DNA of 64,000 bases from Hippasteria phrygiana (lineage: Eukaryota > Echinodermata > Asteroidea > Valvatida > Goniasteridae), in NCBI GenBank assembly GCA_037893225.1, contig JAZGUH010000363.1:372001-436000 (forward strand). Direction: 5' to 3'. Position numbers and translations under genes: made by a program. The notes beneath the pieces were generated by a model that made no database searches, was not told where the DNA came from, and saw only the letters and a list, made by a program, of their open reading frames with translations. Shown here one piece after another: positions 48,989 to 59,051 of this stretch. How positions within the stretch are numbered: position 1 is the stretch's first letter; the number at the start of each line of letters is the position of its first letter.

Positions 48989-49987
48989 CAGTGGAACGCC
49001 GCTATAACCAACATCGCGGAATCCACAGATTTTGTTCAGTATAAACGATCATTCGGTATACCGATTTTCAGCCACGGGTTACTTATTTAGGGACACATTG
49101 CCTTCAAATGTCATGAAATTTTGCTGTTTAGAAACGTTCCTTATCTTTGATAAGAGTTGTTCATGCAAAAAAACACGTATAATGTGTTGTAATTAGTGAG
49201 TAGTGATTACAACAAAAAAATTGTGTGCTTACCCCTGACATCTGACCCGCGAAACATAGACTTATTTCCAGTCTTAAATACCACCGTCTAAATAATGCGC
49301 AAAATACGCTGTAAGAGTCTTTAGGCTGGCACCGCAGCCAGTGGCCTTGTGAACCTATCAGATGATCGCCAGGTACAATTCTCTGGCTCACGACACATAT
49401 CGCCAGTGCATGCTGCGCGCCGTGCCACCACAGTACATCAAAATGGATCAACAGAACGTACTTCAACCAGATGCGACTGGAAATACGACTGGTGAACATG
49501 GTCCGCCATTTTGTGGAGTCAAAAATTTGGTTCTACAAAATGGCGGACCGTTATTTGTCACGAAATTAAACAAAAACCACGCAATTTGAAGGGATAGTTA
49601 TGTGAATCTTTATATTCTACTTTTCAAAAAGCTTCCCAACCATATCCATTTCAGTTTTATAGCCTAAATCGCAACATCCAGAGCAATGTGTCCCTTTAAG
49701 GATTACTTTAAACATGTGCCGGCTATTTAATCATGTAATTACATGTTCATACATTCTAAAGCAACAGTTGGCTTTTCATAATAGCCACCTGTCACTCTTC
49801 AACATGAAGCTGCGGCCGTTTGGGAATTACAAACAGCCCAAATACCCTGTACATTTTTGTATCCGTTTTTTTTCCCCCCAACAACAATGTTCGGTAAGTT
49901 TTGTACACAAAATTTGGGAGCCAAGGATGATGTTCGGTATAGCCGAATGTTCGGTATAGCGGTGTTTAGTATAGCGGAGTTCCACTG
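48989..49987. mobile_element. TA-flanked pogo/Tigger-like MITE (999 bp) with nested insertion
   Basis: The left end CAGTGGAACGCCGCTATAAC faces the inverse right end, GTATAGCGGAGTTCCACTG. TA lies on both sides (48,987-48,988 and 49,988-49,989). CAGTGGAAC ends with TA duplications are common in pogo/Tigger-type Tc1/mariner elements. The inner text repeats GTTCGGTATA several times. No transposase frame remains, and much of the interior is the separate 605-bp insertion listed next. Confidence 0.72.
49090..49694. mobile_element. Nested 605-bp element with GGGACACATTGC ends
   Basis: GGGACACATTGC at the left is exactly inverted as GCAATGTGTCCC at the right, and TTTA flanks both ends (49,086-49,089 and 49,695-49,698). 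Inside is a 15-bp perfect hairpin: GGTCCGCCATTTTGT (49,500) and its inverse (49,535-49,549). It lies within the TA-flanked element and so inserted later. Confidence 0.65.
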
Positions 49988-50019
49988 TAATGTCTTTCTC
50001 CCAGATTCAATGTCCGACT

Positions 50020-53000
50020 TCAGGCAATCAAACAATTCCTGTGTAAAATGCCCATGTAGAATGGTCTAATCAGCTGTTTCTGCCACTGCCCTCTGCTCTC
50101 TCTCTGTTTACGACCTCCGTGTTTGTCACTGGCGCCCCTCAGCCACACCATTACCTCTCTCTGGACTTCCACTGAAGAGGTCTTTAGTGTTGGTATCTTT
50201 GTTACAGCTCCTGTAAAATGAAATGTAATGAATATCAAATCAAAGCAAATAGAATGGATCTTGAGAACTCGCAGGATTAGCCAATTTTATTGATGTGGAT
50301 TCCTGAAGATGGAATGCATTCCCAATCTGCTGATGTCCAACATTTATTTCATTTTTTATGAAGCACAATAAGACTTTGTGATATTTCCACTGAACTTGTG
50401 TTGCTTCCACAAAACTGATGGGCTATGAGATTTAGGATAACTGTAAAAGGGATGCTGTTGAAGTCCTGTACAAGCTATAAAATCAGGGTCCGTTTGATCC
50501 TCCGAAGGTTCATTAATCCGAAGGGTCGGTAGTCCAAAGGTTTGAATGTCCGAAATGACAATAGGGTCCGATAGTCTGAAATGATAATAGGGTTCGATAG
50601 TCCGTTTATATTGTCCATTCATACTATACACATTAATGTTGATTCGGACTATCGAACCTCACTGTCAATTCAGAATATCAAACCTTCTTGTTGATTCGGA
50701 CAATCGAGCTGTAACATCTATTCAGACTATCGAGCCTTCGGACCTTATTCAATTTTCAGGAAAAGCAAACCTTCGGACTTAAAGAAACCTTCAGACTAAA
50801 GCCCCGGTCCCACTAGGACCTGCGATTTCCTGCAACCAGTTCAGTCGTGCGACAAGGCCAGTCGTGCGAAAAGGCCAGTCGTGCGAAAAGGCCAGTCGTG
50901 CGAAAAGGCCAGTCGTGCGAAAAGGCCAGTCGTGCGAAAAGGCCAGTCGTGCGAAAAGGCCAGTCGTGCGAAAAGGCCAGTCGTGCGAAAAGGCCAGTCG
51001 TGCGAAAAGGCCAGTCGTGCGAAAAGGCCAGTCGTGCGAAAAGGCCAGTCGTGCGAAAAGGCCAGTCGTGGGTAGTCGTGGATATTTCCTGCCATTTGAG
51101 CCTAGCAGTCACATTGTAAGACCAGTCGTGCGACCTGTAGAAGACTTGTTGCCGACTGATAGCACCACTAATCGCACGACTGTCGCACGACTACCCAAGA
51201 ATACGTACGAGTGGTAAAGTCATGTTGCACGACTGGCTACGACCAATGTAACGACTATTCGTACGACTTGTCGTGGAGTCTTGCTTAGTCGTGCAATCAG
51301 GTCTACTCACACGACAAGTTGTGGAAAGTCGTGCGACTGTCGTACAACAGGAGAATCCTACGATCAGCCACGACAATAAAGGACCACTCAAGACTTGTCC
51401 CACGACAATCGCACGAGCGTCGCACGAATGATATCGAAGACTAGGCTGCGACAAGATGCGACGACTACTTGAGTCGCAGCCAGAATTTCGAACAAGCTCA
51501 AAAACCTCTCTGCGACTGATTTCAAGACTTGTGGCACGACTTTCCTAAGTTTGCCTACGTTTTCCAGTTGCAAACTGTCGTAAGTTGTATCTCTTAGTAG
51601 GACTGGGGCTTTACGAACCTGCGGGCTAACGAACCTTTGATCTAATAAACCTTCGAACTATCGAACCTATCCAGGAGTAACCAGGAAATCTTTGTTTCAT
51701 ATGGACGTCCCAACTTAATTGAATTGACATAAACATATATAAATTTAAAACTGGGCCTTACTTATTATAACAGAAGCCAAGGCCAATCGTCCGAATCCTA
51801 GCTTTGTGATCCCTGCATTGCCTTTATAGCCAGCCTTTCCATTCCAATTGTAGCGTAGTGCCAACTGATGATCCATGACGCTCGACATAATACGCCTGAC
51901 CGCATCTTTCACGGTACTTTCACCAACAGTGACAAGGTGGTTTGTCTGTGAAGAAAAGTATTCAGACATTCAAATCTGTATCACGCAATCACAAATCCAA
52001 AGCATACAATCAATCTAAAAATAAAATTGTGCATAGTGATAAACAAAAGCCAAAAGCTGAATTGTTTTAATAGTTCCCTCTGACGAGCTCAGGCGTAACC
52101 AGGTTCTTTCAATACTTCAATCTTTTTTTTAGCATTCACTTGTCGTTTGGTAAATCTTATTTTAACCCAAACATCAGAAACCATAGATTAAAAGGAAAGG
52201 ACTGTAAAATCTAACAAAGCATACCCTATTTCTTGACCAAATTGTCAGTGGCGTATCTGGGGTAGGCAGGTGGGGTTTCGTGTAGGGCTGTTCACTGCTG
52301 GGGGAAAAACCTGCCCTACCTCCCTCGGTGAATTTTTCTTTTGGGTAATCGTAAATGCTTCATTTAATGGCATATTAGCGAAATCCACTAACCAAAAATC
52401 GTGGCCCATTGAAAAACTTAAAATACCTAATGCTGTCAAAAAATCCAAACACAGTGTTTCAGGCAGTTCAGATGTCGAAACGTCTCAATTTTGTACGCCG
52501 TAAAAAGCTGTATACGCCACTGCCAATTGTTTTAACTAGTCTGGGGCTTGAAAGGTTATAGGGTTAGCGTTTCCTTGACTTACCAACGCATCCCTGGTCT
52601 TTTTGGTTTTGAGCTCCTCTTCAAGCTCCTCAATGTCCTCTTGAGTGCTCAGAGGTAAGGTGTTGTCCTCGGGCAGTTTTTCATCTACATCTCCCAAAAG
52701 CTTCACTGCTATTCCATTCAGGACTCGTCGTTGGGCCTCTTGCTCCTGCTGAATAGACTTTACTGTCAGCTGAATCTCTGTCACAGCTTTCAGTAGAGTC
52801 ATCAGTGTTGCTATTAATAAAATGGGAAAATACAGTAAATTATATGAGAAACAAACCATAATTTGCTTACTTTTCCAACCTTTTTTGAAAGGCTGATTCA
52901 CCAAACTTGTATTAAACCCCTAACGTAGACACTCCAGGACATTTTGGCTAGTAGCCTGCCAGTCGAATCACATTGCATACTTTGTCACTTTGACTTGTGT

Positions 53001-54647
53001 GGAGAGTGCAGCAAAGTGGGGGCTGTCAGCACAGATGCACTGTGCTGTATCTGGTAGAGTTAGAGTTAGGGTTAAAGTTAAATTTAATTTTTACTTACCA
53101 CTGTTGCTTGACATATCCCGCTGCCTCTCACCTACAGAAAAAAAGGAAATTTCAGAGAACTATTAGTACATTTACATGCTTTTTATTTATTATTTTTGTG
53201 TGTGGGGAAGGGATGTGGAAGGAGGAAGCCTCATTCATATTTATAATTACATTGTGTTACAGTTACTGACATTTTTAGGTTTTGTACAATGAATAAAACC
53301 ACGCTCTCTTACAAGGCAATGCTGCACTGTTTATCTGAATGGACTTTCTGACCACATTGTTCCTCGTGCAATGTTAAGCACACACGGCAGTAATTGCATG
53401 CAAATAGTAATTGCCTTTGCTTTATGGTGCAAGGCTAGGCAGTTTCTTGGCAGGTCAATTGGTACATCAACCAACAAGATTTTTTAAGCAGTAAAATCCC
53501 AAATCAAAGTCATCGTATTCCACTTAAAATCTTCAATCCAAAAATCCCCTAACTTTCTTGAAATGCTTGAAAACAGGGTGACCGGGACCTTAATTGATTC
53601 AGGATGGATTGGCTTTAATCAATTAACAACTGGTGTATTTCAGTCTTTACCTAGTCTTGGGGTGTTAGGCCTAGAGCAAGAAGGGGTATCCGCATCTAAG
53701 TCCACATGGTTCATCGGGGAGATTGACAGAATGGCAGGTGGTGCAGATGGCGATGGGGCTGGTGCCATAGCAGGTTGCCGATGTTTGTTCTTGGGAGCTG
53801 GTTCCTGTTCATCTTCGCTGTCGCTAGATGATGACCACGTAGCAGGTCTCCTTCGTCTTGTAAATGTAACACAAAATAGTCAAGTACATGGATCCACTGA
53901 ATATTCCACTTAAATATGGTAAATGTAGGACATTTAAAGGTAGTATATACCATTTGCTTTTGCTGTAATGTGAGAAATGAATGGATTTGGTGGTTAGTAT
54001 TTTATAGCGTGCTAGCAAATACTGTAACACTGGCCTGTTTAAAGTTTTGCGTGCATAGATGCTGAGAAAATGGAGAAAAAAAATATGTTATAGTCTGGTT
54101 CCCTGACCATACCTTAGACAAAATGCATTTTATAGATTTGAGGGAATTATCAGGTCGGGTAACTAGATTATACATTTCCACTTTTCTTCAAAGCAACAGC
54201 ACACCAGGTGCCATGATTTTTAAGAATGCTTAAAACCCTAACCATCCCTAACCTGCCAAAATCAAACACCCCATTTGTGTTGAATTTTGTGTGATTGGGT
54301 GCTGTAGAGCCTTGGCACCATCACTTTGCATGGGACTTGATGCCCTGATTTTGTCCAAGTACAAAGAATGTGCCATTGGTTTTACTACACAGTGTTGGAG
54401 TTTGTGTGGTTAGGGAAGGATTCTAGTAAAAAGCCTTGGGCTGTTAGGGTTGACTGCTACTGAAATATTGCCACCCCCCCCCCCCCCCCCCCAGTCTCAG
54501 GACAGGTTACAGGCCCGTTATAAACAATTTCAAATAAAATTAAATTTGCATATACTTACTTCCGCTGCTTGGCTTGTTCTTTGTCCGTTTGGACGTCAGA
54601 TGTATCTTCAGCCATCCGCGACTTCTGTCTTCCAGCTTCATAGGTCG
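50020..54647 (-). CDS. DUF4806-domain protein, six exons (5' partial)
   Basis: The exons are 54,647-54,560, 53,856-53,651, 53,131-53,099, 52,810-52,584, 51,945-51,762 and 50,210-50,020 (stop). All introns are GT-AG and every junction keeps the frame. The first exon encodes ATYEAGRQKSRMAEDTSD, then a basic KRRRPATW and a serine/acidic/proline-rich linker. Next is a coiled-coil stretch (LLKAVTEIQLTVKSIQQEQ). The C-terminal DUF4806 part includes LPLSTQEDIEELEEEL, VKDAVRRIMSSVMDHQLAL, RYNWNGKAGYKG and LASVII. DUF4806 is a widespread animal domain of unknown function. Proteins of this type usually have a further N-terminal segment before TYEA; its exon was not found upstream, so the start is missing, or ATG within exon 1 is used. 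Introns hold several mobile elements and a 19-C run (54,474-54,492). Confidence 0.8.
50799..51611. mobile_element. TA-flanked TIR element (813 bp) carrying a minisatellite
   Basis: The left end AAGCCCCGGTCCCACTAGGA and the right end TCTTAGTAGGACTGGGGCTT are inverted copies with three mismatches over 20 bases. TA precedes (50,797-50,798) and follows (51,612-51,613), and closing the gap gives CAGACTACGAACC, matching the surrounding repeat. The interior is rich in GTCGTGCGAC-like words on both strands and contains 13 copies of a 17-bp repeat. No transposase gene. Probably a non-autonomous DNA transposon inserted in an intron. Confidence 0.72.
50842..51070. repeat. 17-bp minisatellite, about 13 copies
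   Basis: The unit CAGTCGTGCGAAAAGGC repeats without a break from 50,842, with starts every 17 bp (50,859, 50,876, and on to 51,046). The first unit reads GCGACAAGG and the last decays to CAGTCGTGGGT. Because 17 is not a multiple of three, all frames read through similar peptides, which explains the long spurious open frames on both strands. Confidence 0.97.
52246..52522. mobile_element. hAT-like MITE in DUF4806 intron (277 bp)
   Basis: The element begins CAGTGGCGTATC and ends with the inverse GTATACGCCACTG. Eight flanking bases agree at seven positions: CAAATTGT (52,238-52,245) and CCAATTGT (52,523-52,530). CAGTGGCG ends with 8-bp duplications fit hAT elements. No coding capacity. Confidence 0.68.
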
Positions 54648-55616
54648 CTATGTGTGGATACAAGTTTTAGTGACTCCAATTTAATACTACTGTATTTACT
54701 ATCTTTCACCAAAAAAGTTTTAACGTATGGAGTGATTCACTAAACACCGTGACATCAGCAGGAAATCGGGACAATATGGTCTGTCAACCATGTCACTGAA
54801 ATGTATATTTTAAAATTCACAATGTCGGAGGCATGTTAGAGAACTAATTTCATCTCCATAAATTGCTACTTCGGGCAGGTCAAAACAGAGTACCATTTAG
54901 AGGCCAGAAAGTACTAAAATTTCCGATTAATAGTTTTCAAAACATGCTACTATACAGGTAAAATTATATTTACAACAATTGCAAAGCAAACGTGTCTTGT
55001 AGAGTGTCCATGTTTGCAGGTCTGGATTCAGCCTGTCCTTAACTACCTTCGTAACAGCAGAAGTGGCTTTGAATGGTGGCCAGAGCATTTAAGCTCACTT
55101 TATATTTGTTAGCATACATACAGTTTTACAACCTACATGTATGCATTTGCAGTTCACATTTAGACAATCAACTAGAGGTTTGATGTTTATCACAAACACT
55201 AGGTGATCGGGCGAGACATTGTTCAGTTGTTTAAGTTATGAATATAAATATATGACTGTGATAAAGAAGAGATGTTCAAATTTGGCATTTGTTTTGAACC
55301 TTGGATATGCAAGAGAGCACTAAAATAACTCGTGCAAATCTAAATTGCGTGAACTTAAAGGGGCTGTGTCGTCACGATCATAGCAGGCTTGCGGCTGTAC
55401 ACTGAATCCCGAACTGATGAACGCAGATGAACCCAGTAACTGCAAATAATACGCAACGACCGCGCGGTGACCTACAGGGCGCGCGCGCTGACCCACAGGT
55501 CGCGCGCGCCACATCAGATTACAATTGCAATGACTGCTGGATGCATGATCCTGTAGTTATGATGATACATACTGCATGTACAAGTATTTTGTATGTGTTT
55601 GTGCCACCAAAAATGA
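54648..55616. other. No recognisable gene
   Basis: Upstream of the DUF4806 exons. A CpG-rich patch lies at 55,455-55,512 (GCGCGCGCGCTGACC, GCGCGCGCGCC). The missing first exon of the DUF4806 gene would be expected here or further right but was not found. Confidence 0.4.
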
Positions 55617-56216
55617 TGGTGTTCTAAAGACGACAGATGACCTCGACCTCGACCTCATTAATATTTATAGGCTGGGGGTTGACCACGGAAACGTGCATTA
55701 GGGTCCGCTGAATTTATATCTATATCTTCGCAAGCCTTTGTCCAGTTGTATCAAACAAGCTGTCTAAAGTTTCTTATAATGGCGGGTGCTACATGTAATT
55801 TGAATAAATGCAGAACATACGATATTATCATTGTAGAAATTACTTTATGAATTCGTTCACCCCTGAACATAGTCTAGACACCTCAAATGGATAGGTTTGG
55901 ACGAGATCAGACATGCATATAGGATTGAAAACATGTATTTTACCCAATTGCAGCAGCTAATTTGCATTTTAATTAATTTTTAAAAATGCCAAGGGTGCCA
56001 AGGGGCATGGCACCCGCCGGAATATTGATCAGCAAAGTCCAATTGACAAGAAAATGCAAAACAATTAAGGAGGTCGAGGTCGAGGTCGAGGTCGAGGGCG
56101 ACTGCGCCCTCGCCCCTGCATCTGTTTTTTTGTGCACAAGTCTATGTGGTAAGGTCGAGGTCGAGGGCGAGGGCCAGGTCGAGGGCGAGGCGATCTGTCG
56201 TCTTTATAGAACACCA
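55617..56216. mobile_element. Foldback element (600 bp) with GGTCGA hexamer repeats
   Basis: TGGTGTTCTAAAGACGACAG (continuing AT) at the left is mirrored at the right by ATCTGTCGTCTTTATAGAAC (then ACCA), a 22-bp inverted repeat with a 2-bp indel. Inside each arm are hexamer runs: GACCTCGACCTCGACCTC at 55,639 and GAGGTCGAGGTCGAGGTCGA at 56,071, with more at 56,155-56,190. No clear target duplication. Confidence 0.6.
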
Positions 56217-56613
56217 TAAAAAATATACCGGCGATAGGCCTACAGTCGAACATAGTCCGTGACACCCCACCCGGCAAACGCCAAAATGTACCATGACAGA
56301 ACCAAACGAAAATAAGTAAATCTGTATTTATAATTGTATAATGTATAATGCACCAGCCCCTTCCTATACAAAAATTAAGTTGTAGGCCTATGTATCGAAA
56401 TAAATTTCGACTAAAATCGGCTGTGCCTGCAATGATGAGCAAATCAAAGTAAAACAGCTATACTGATGGCGATATTGAGTCCACGACCTTGTGTTACGGC
56501 AGGACTTTATGGAAAGTTACATCATAAGAGTTATTTCAACACTATCAAATAATAAACACAATAATAACAGTTATTACCAATAAATAATATACGTCAATGA
56601 AATGAGATTTCAC
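56217..56613. other. No recognisable gene
   Basis: AT-rich sequence without repeats or open frames that I can support. Confidence 0.4.
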
Positions 56614-56828
56614 CAGTGGCGAGTAAATCCGTGTCGAAAAGTGGGGATGAATATTAAATTTGTCAACGAAGTACTGCATCTTGAACTTTTCTCAACGGGG
56701 GATACCCCCGCCCCAAACACCGCTTGAAATTTGAAACATCACTTTGTGTACAATTTCCCCTTTTATGAAACAAAAAAGAAATACAAATCGGCGGGCCCCT
56801 GAACTCCTTCCCCGTGCTTACGCCACTG
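56614..56828. mobile_element. Possible hAT-like MITE (215 bp)
   Basis: CAGTGGCGAGTAAATCCG at the left faces the inverse GTGCTTACGCCACTG at the right. The ends resemble those of the intronic MITE at 52,246. Flanking octamers do not match well, so the target duplication is lost or the class is different. Confidence 0.5.
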
Positions 56829-57278
56829 GCGCACAGATCCCCACATCACTATGATAAAGATGACTACCGAAGAAACAAAGGAATAGACACCCCGACAAAT
56901 ATTCAAACAACCCTAATTTTCACCTGTTTTGCACAAATTATTCGCTTATTACTTTTTATGACATGAACAATTCACATACCGAGTAAATGGATCGGATGTA
57001 CTATACATCTGTACATGTTGACTATACATTACATGTAGACTTGATGTGCGGAAATATTGTTTCACACAGCGAGTTGTTGACAAGTGCCATTGGAATAGCG
57101 ACCAAGTGAAGTTGTTTCAGCTCCATCTATCAACTGTTAAAAAAAATGTACTTCTATGTTCTTGATTTTAATTTTATTTTTCTTCGCTGCTAAAGAACTG
57201 TCTGCAGCCACTACCCCTCTTTTAGTAGCATGATAATTTTGTTATTGAAGTGACGGGTCAAAATAAGCCTGAAGCTTT

Positions 57279-57602
57279 TTATCGACCTAAGTTTACAAGC
57301 AAGATACGAGCAAGATACATCCAAATGAATAACACATAATACATAGACCCTTTTACAGATACCCCGCCTGTGGGATTTTGTGTACAAAATTTAGCGCTAA
57401 CTGTCCCACAGCGACAAGACACGTTGCAGTTTTGCTGTGCACATTTACATGGACAAGCACCCCGTGTGCCGAGTCGTCCTCTCTGGAAAGAGTTTCGGCA
57501 TGTACATGTCATAGGTTCTCCAGCGTAAGGTTCTACTTCTATATCGCCAACCTCTAATTCTGTGCAACTTTCAGACAAATATTCCATGGCACTTGTGTAC
57601 AT
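57279..57602 (-). CDS. Cysteine-rich open frame, function unknown
   Basis: A single open frame of about 107 codons lies on the minus strand. Its core has the cysteine pattern CTC, then ACPCKCAQQNC, then VSCRCG and FCTQ. It contains an acidic segment (ELEVGDIEVEPYAGEP) before the cysteines and a hydrophobic tail. CxC clusters of this sort occur in small zinc-binding modules, but I cannot name the family. It may be one exon of a longer gene or part of a transposon. The gypsy LTR begins 230 bp upstream in its own direction. No ATG choice is certain. Confidence 0.35.
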   Translation of the reverse strand: MYTSAMEYLSESCTELEVGDIEVEPYAGEPMTCTCRNSFQRGRLGTRGACPCKCAQQNCNVSCRCGTVSAKFCTQNPTGGVSVKGSMYYVLFIWMYLARILLVNLGR

Positions 57603-57832
57603 GTGAATGAAATTCTATGAAATAAACAGATGAAATTTGAACGTTTTTTCTAATAATCTTACTCTTAGAGAACTGAGTGCCAGGATGTGTGCTACTTGTT
57701 TATAAGTATACGTGTACACGTATGTGTATTTCAGTACGCAGACACTGGACATGCGTGCGTGTTCCAGGGGGTGTAGTTTCCAAAAGCCAATTCTCAGAAC
57801 AGCCATAACAAACGGATGGAGGTTAAAAATAG

Positions 57833-58639
57833 TGTAACGGCTTCCCAATGGAACCAAACCGCCAGTTGGGGGATTAACTAATAAATCATATAAATGTGTA
57901 AATTAATCAAGGAAAAACAAACGAAACGAAAAGAGACTAATGATGATACATATATGGAATCTAAACAAATCAAATACTTCAATTTATTACGTCCTTCTTT
58001 TCCTAACATACATATGTAGCTCACCAAGGGAGAGCAAGGCAAGTAATAAACAATGGAAGCACTACACATAAGTCACCGACAGAGCAAAAGTGAATACATG
58101 CAGGGCTAAGGCTAAACAGCTACGATAAAAAAAAACACCGTAGCTTTGGCATGGTTAAAGACTGTAAGTAAAATTGGAATATACTCACAAGACAGCAGAG
58201 TACTGAACCCTTATAATGTATGGCGGTGGCGATGGTGCAATCTAGTAAACATAATTTCCCACGCACAACAAAGTTAACTAAAGCTGGACTCCCATCAATA
58301 ACAAAACAGGGAGCCAAACTAGACACCACCATCCACCACCATAACCCAGCCACAAGTCCACGCCCGGATGAATCCACAAGGGGTTTATATAAGCCTGGTT
58401 TTCCTTAAAACATGCAGTCTTTGTTAACCAAGACAAATTACATAACATAAGTATAACAAATATACTAAGCCAGGTACCTTTAGCCCCAAACTACATATGT
58501 GGGTCAACAAAAGCTTAACTTATGAATTAATCCAAATACCATTGGTTACATAATAAGCGGCAAGGAATGTGGAATGCTTGATAGCTACTCCAAATTGTAG
58601 TGTAAAAAAGTATAGTTAAGAAAATCAAATTTTGTTACA
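57833..58639 (-). repeat. 3' long terminal repeat of the gypsy element (807 bp)
   Basis: Read on the minus strand, the LTR starts TGTAACAAAATTTG at 58,639 and ends GCCGTTACA at 57,833, giving the inverted termini TGTAAC...GTTACA typical of gypsy LTRs. TATATAAA (58,384-58,391) is a likely promoter and AATAAA (57,983-57,988) a likely polyadenylation signal downstream of it. The boundaries are inferred from these termini and the polypurine tract, because the second LTR is not in the window. Confidence 0.72.
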
Positions 58640-58642
58640 ATG

Positions 58643-58652
58643 CCCTCCCCTG
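58643..58652 (-). other. Polypurine tract of the gypsy element
   Basis: AGGGGAGGG on the minus strand ends four bases before the LTR start. It is the expected primer for plus-strand DNA synthesis. Confidence 0.7.
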
Positions 58653-59051
58653 TGAATAAGGCGCGTCTCTGCGCCTGAAAAATACGAAATTCAATTTAAA
58701 TTTCTAAACAAAATTTAAACTAGAAAAACAAAATTATTTACATTCCGGTACTGATATCGAATTATCAATCATGGCATCCAAGGTTTCTCAAAGGATCAGA
58801 GTTTGAAAACTAGGCAAGTTTGTGATCCATCAAAAAAATACAATAATTTGTCAATTTAACAAATTTCCTCTTATTGTATAATAACCTGCTAGTTCTAAAT
58901 ATTTCAAAAACATGCAAGTTGTTACATGCATGTATTCGTGTACTCGTTTGCACTATTTCCTCACTTCTTAGTGTCCAAATTATTTGGTCTGCAGCCCAAA
59001 TAAGGCACAAGTGTTCCAGTGCAATTGTATGCAGGTTTAAATCTGATGAGT

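Larger units (their letters stand above)
50489..51680. repeat. TTCGGACTATCGAACC-type repeat region, interrupted by a TIR element
   Basis: Variants of TCCGAAGG, TTCGGACTATCGAACC and their inverses recur from 50,489 to 50,797 and again from 51,614 to about 51,670, for example near 50,642, 50,694, 50,726 and 51,655. The TIR element between them has separated the two parts. This is the body of an old palindromic interspersed repeat lying in the last intron of the DUF4806 gene. Confidence 0.6.

Noticed and set aside
50842..51070. CRISPR array
   Set aside because: The 17-bp units are directly contiguous with no spacers, in a eukaryotic intron.
50813..51217. Repeat proteins (RAKRPVVRKGQSCEKAS and similar) on both strands
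   Set aside because: All three frames read through the 17-bp minisatellite; the peptides are artefacts.
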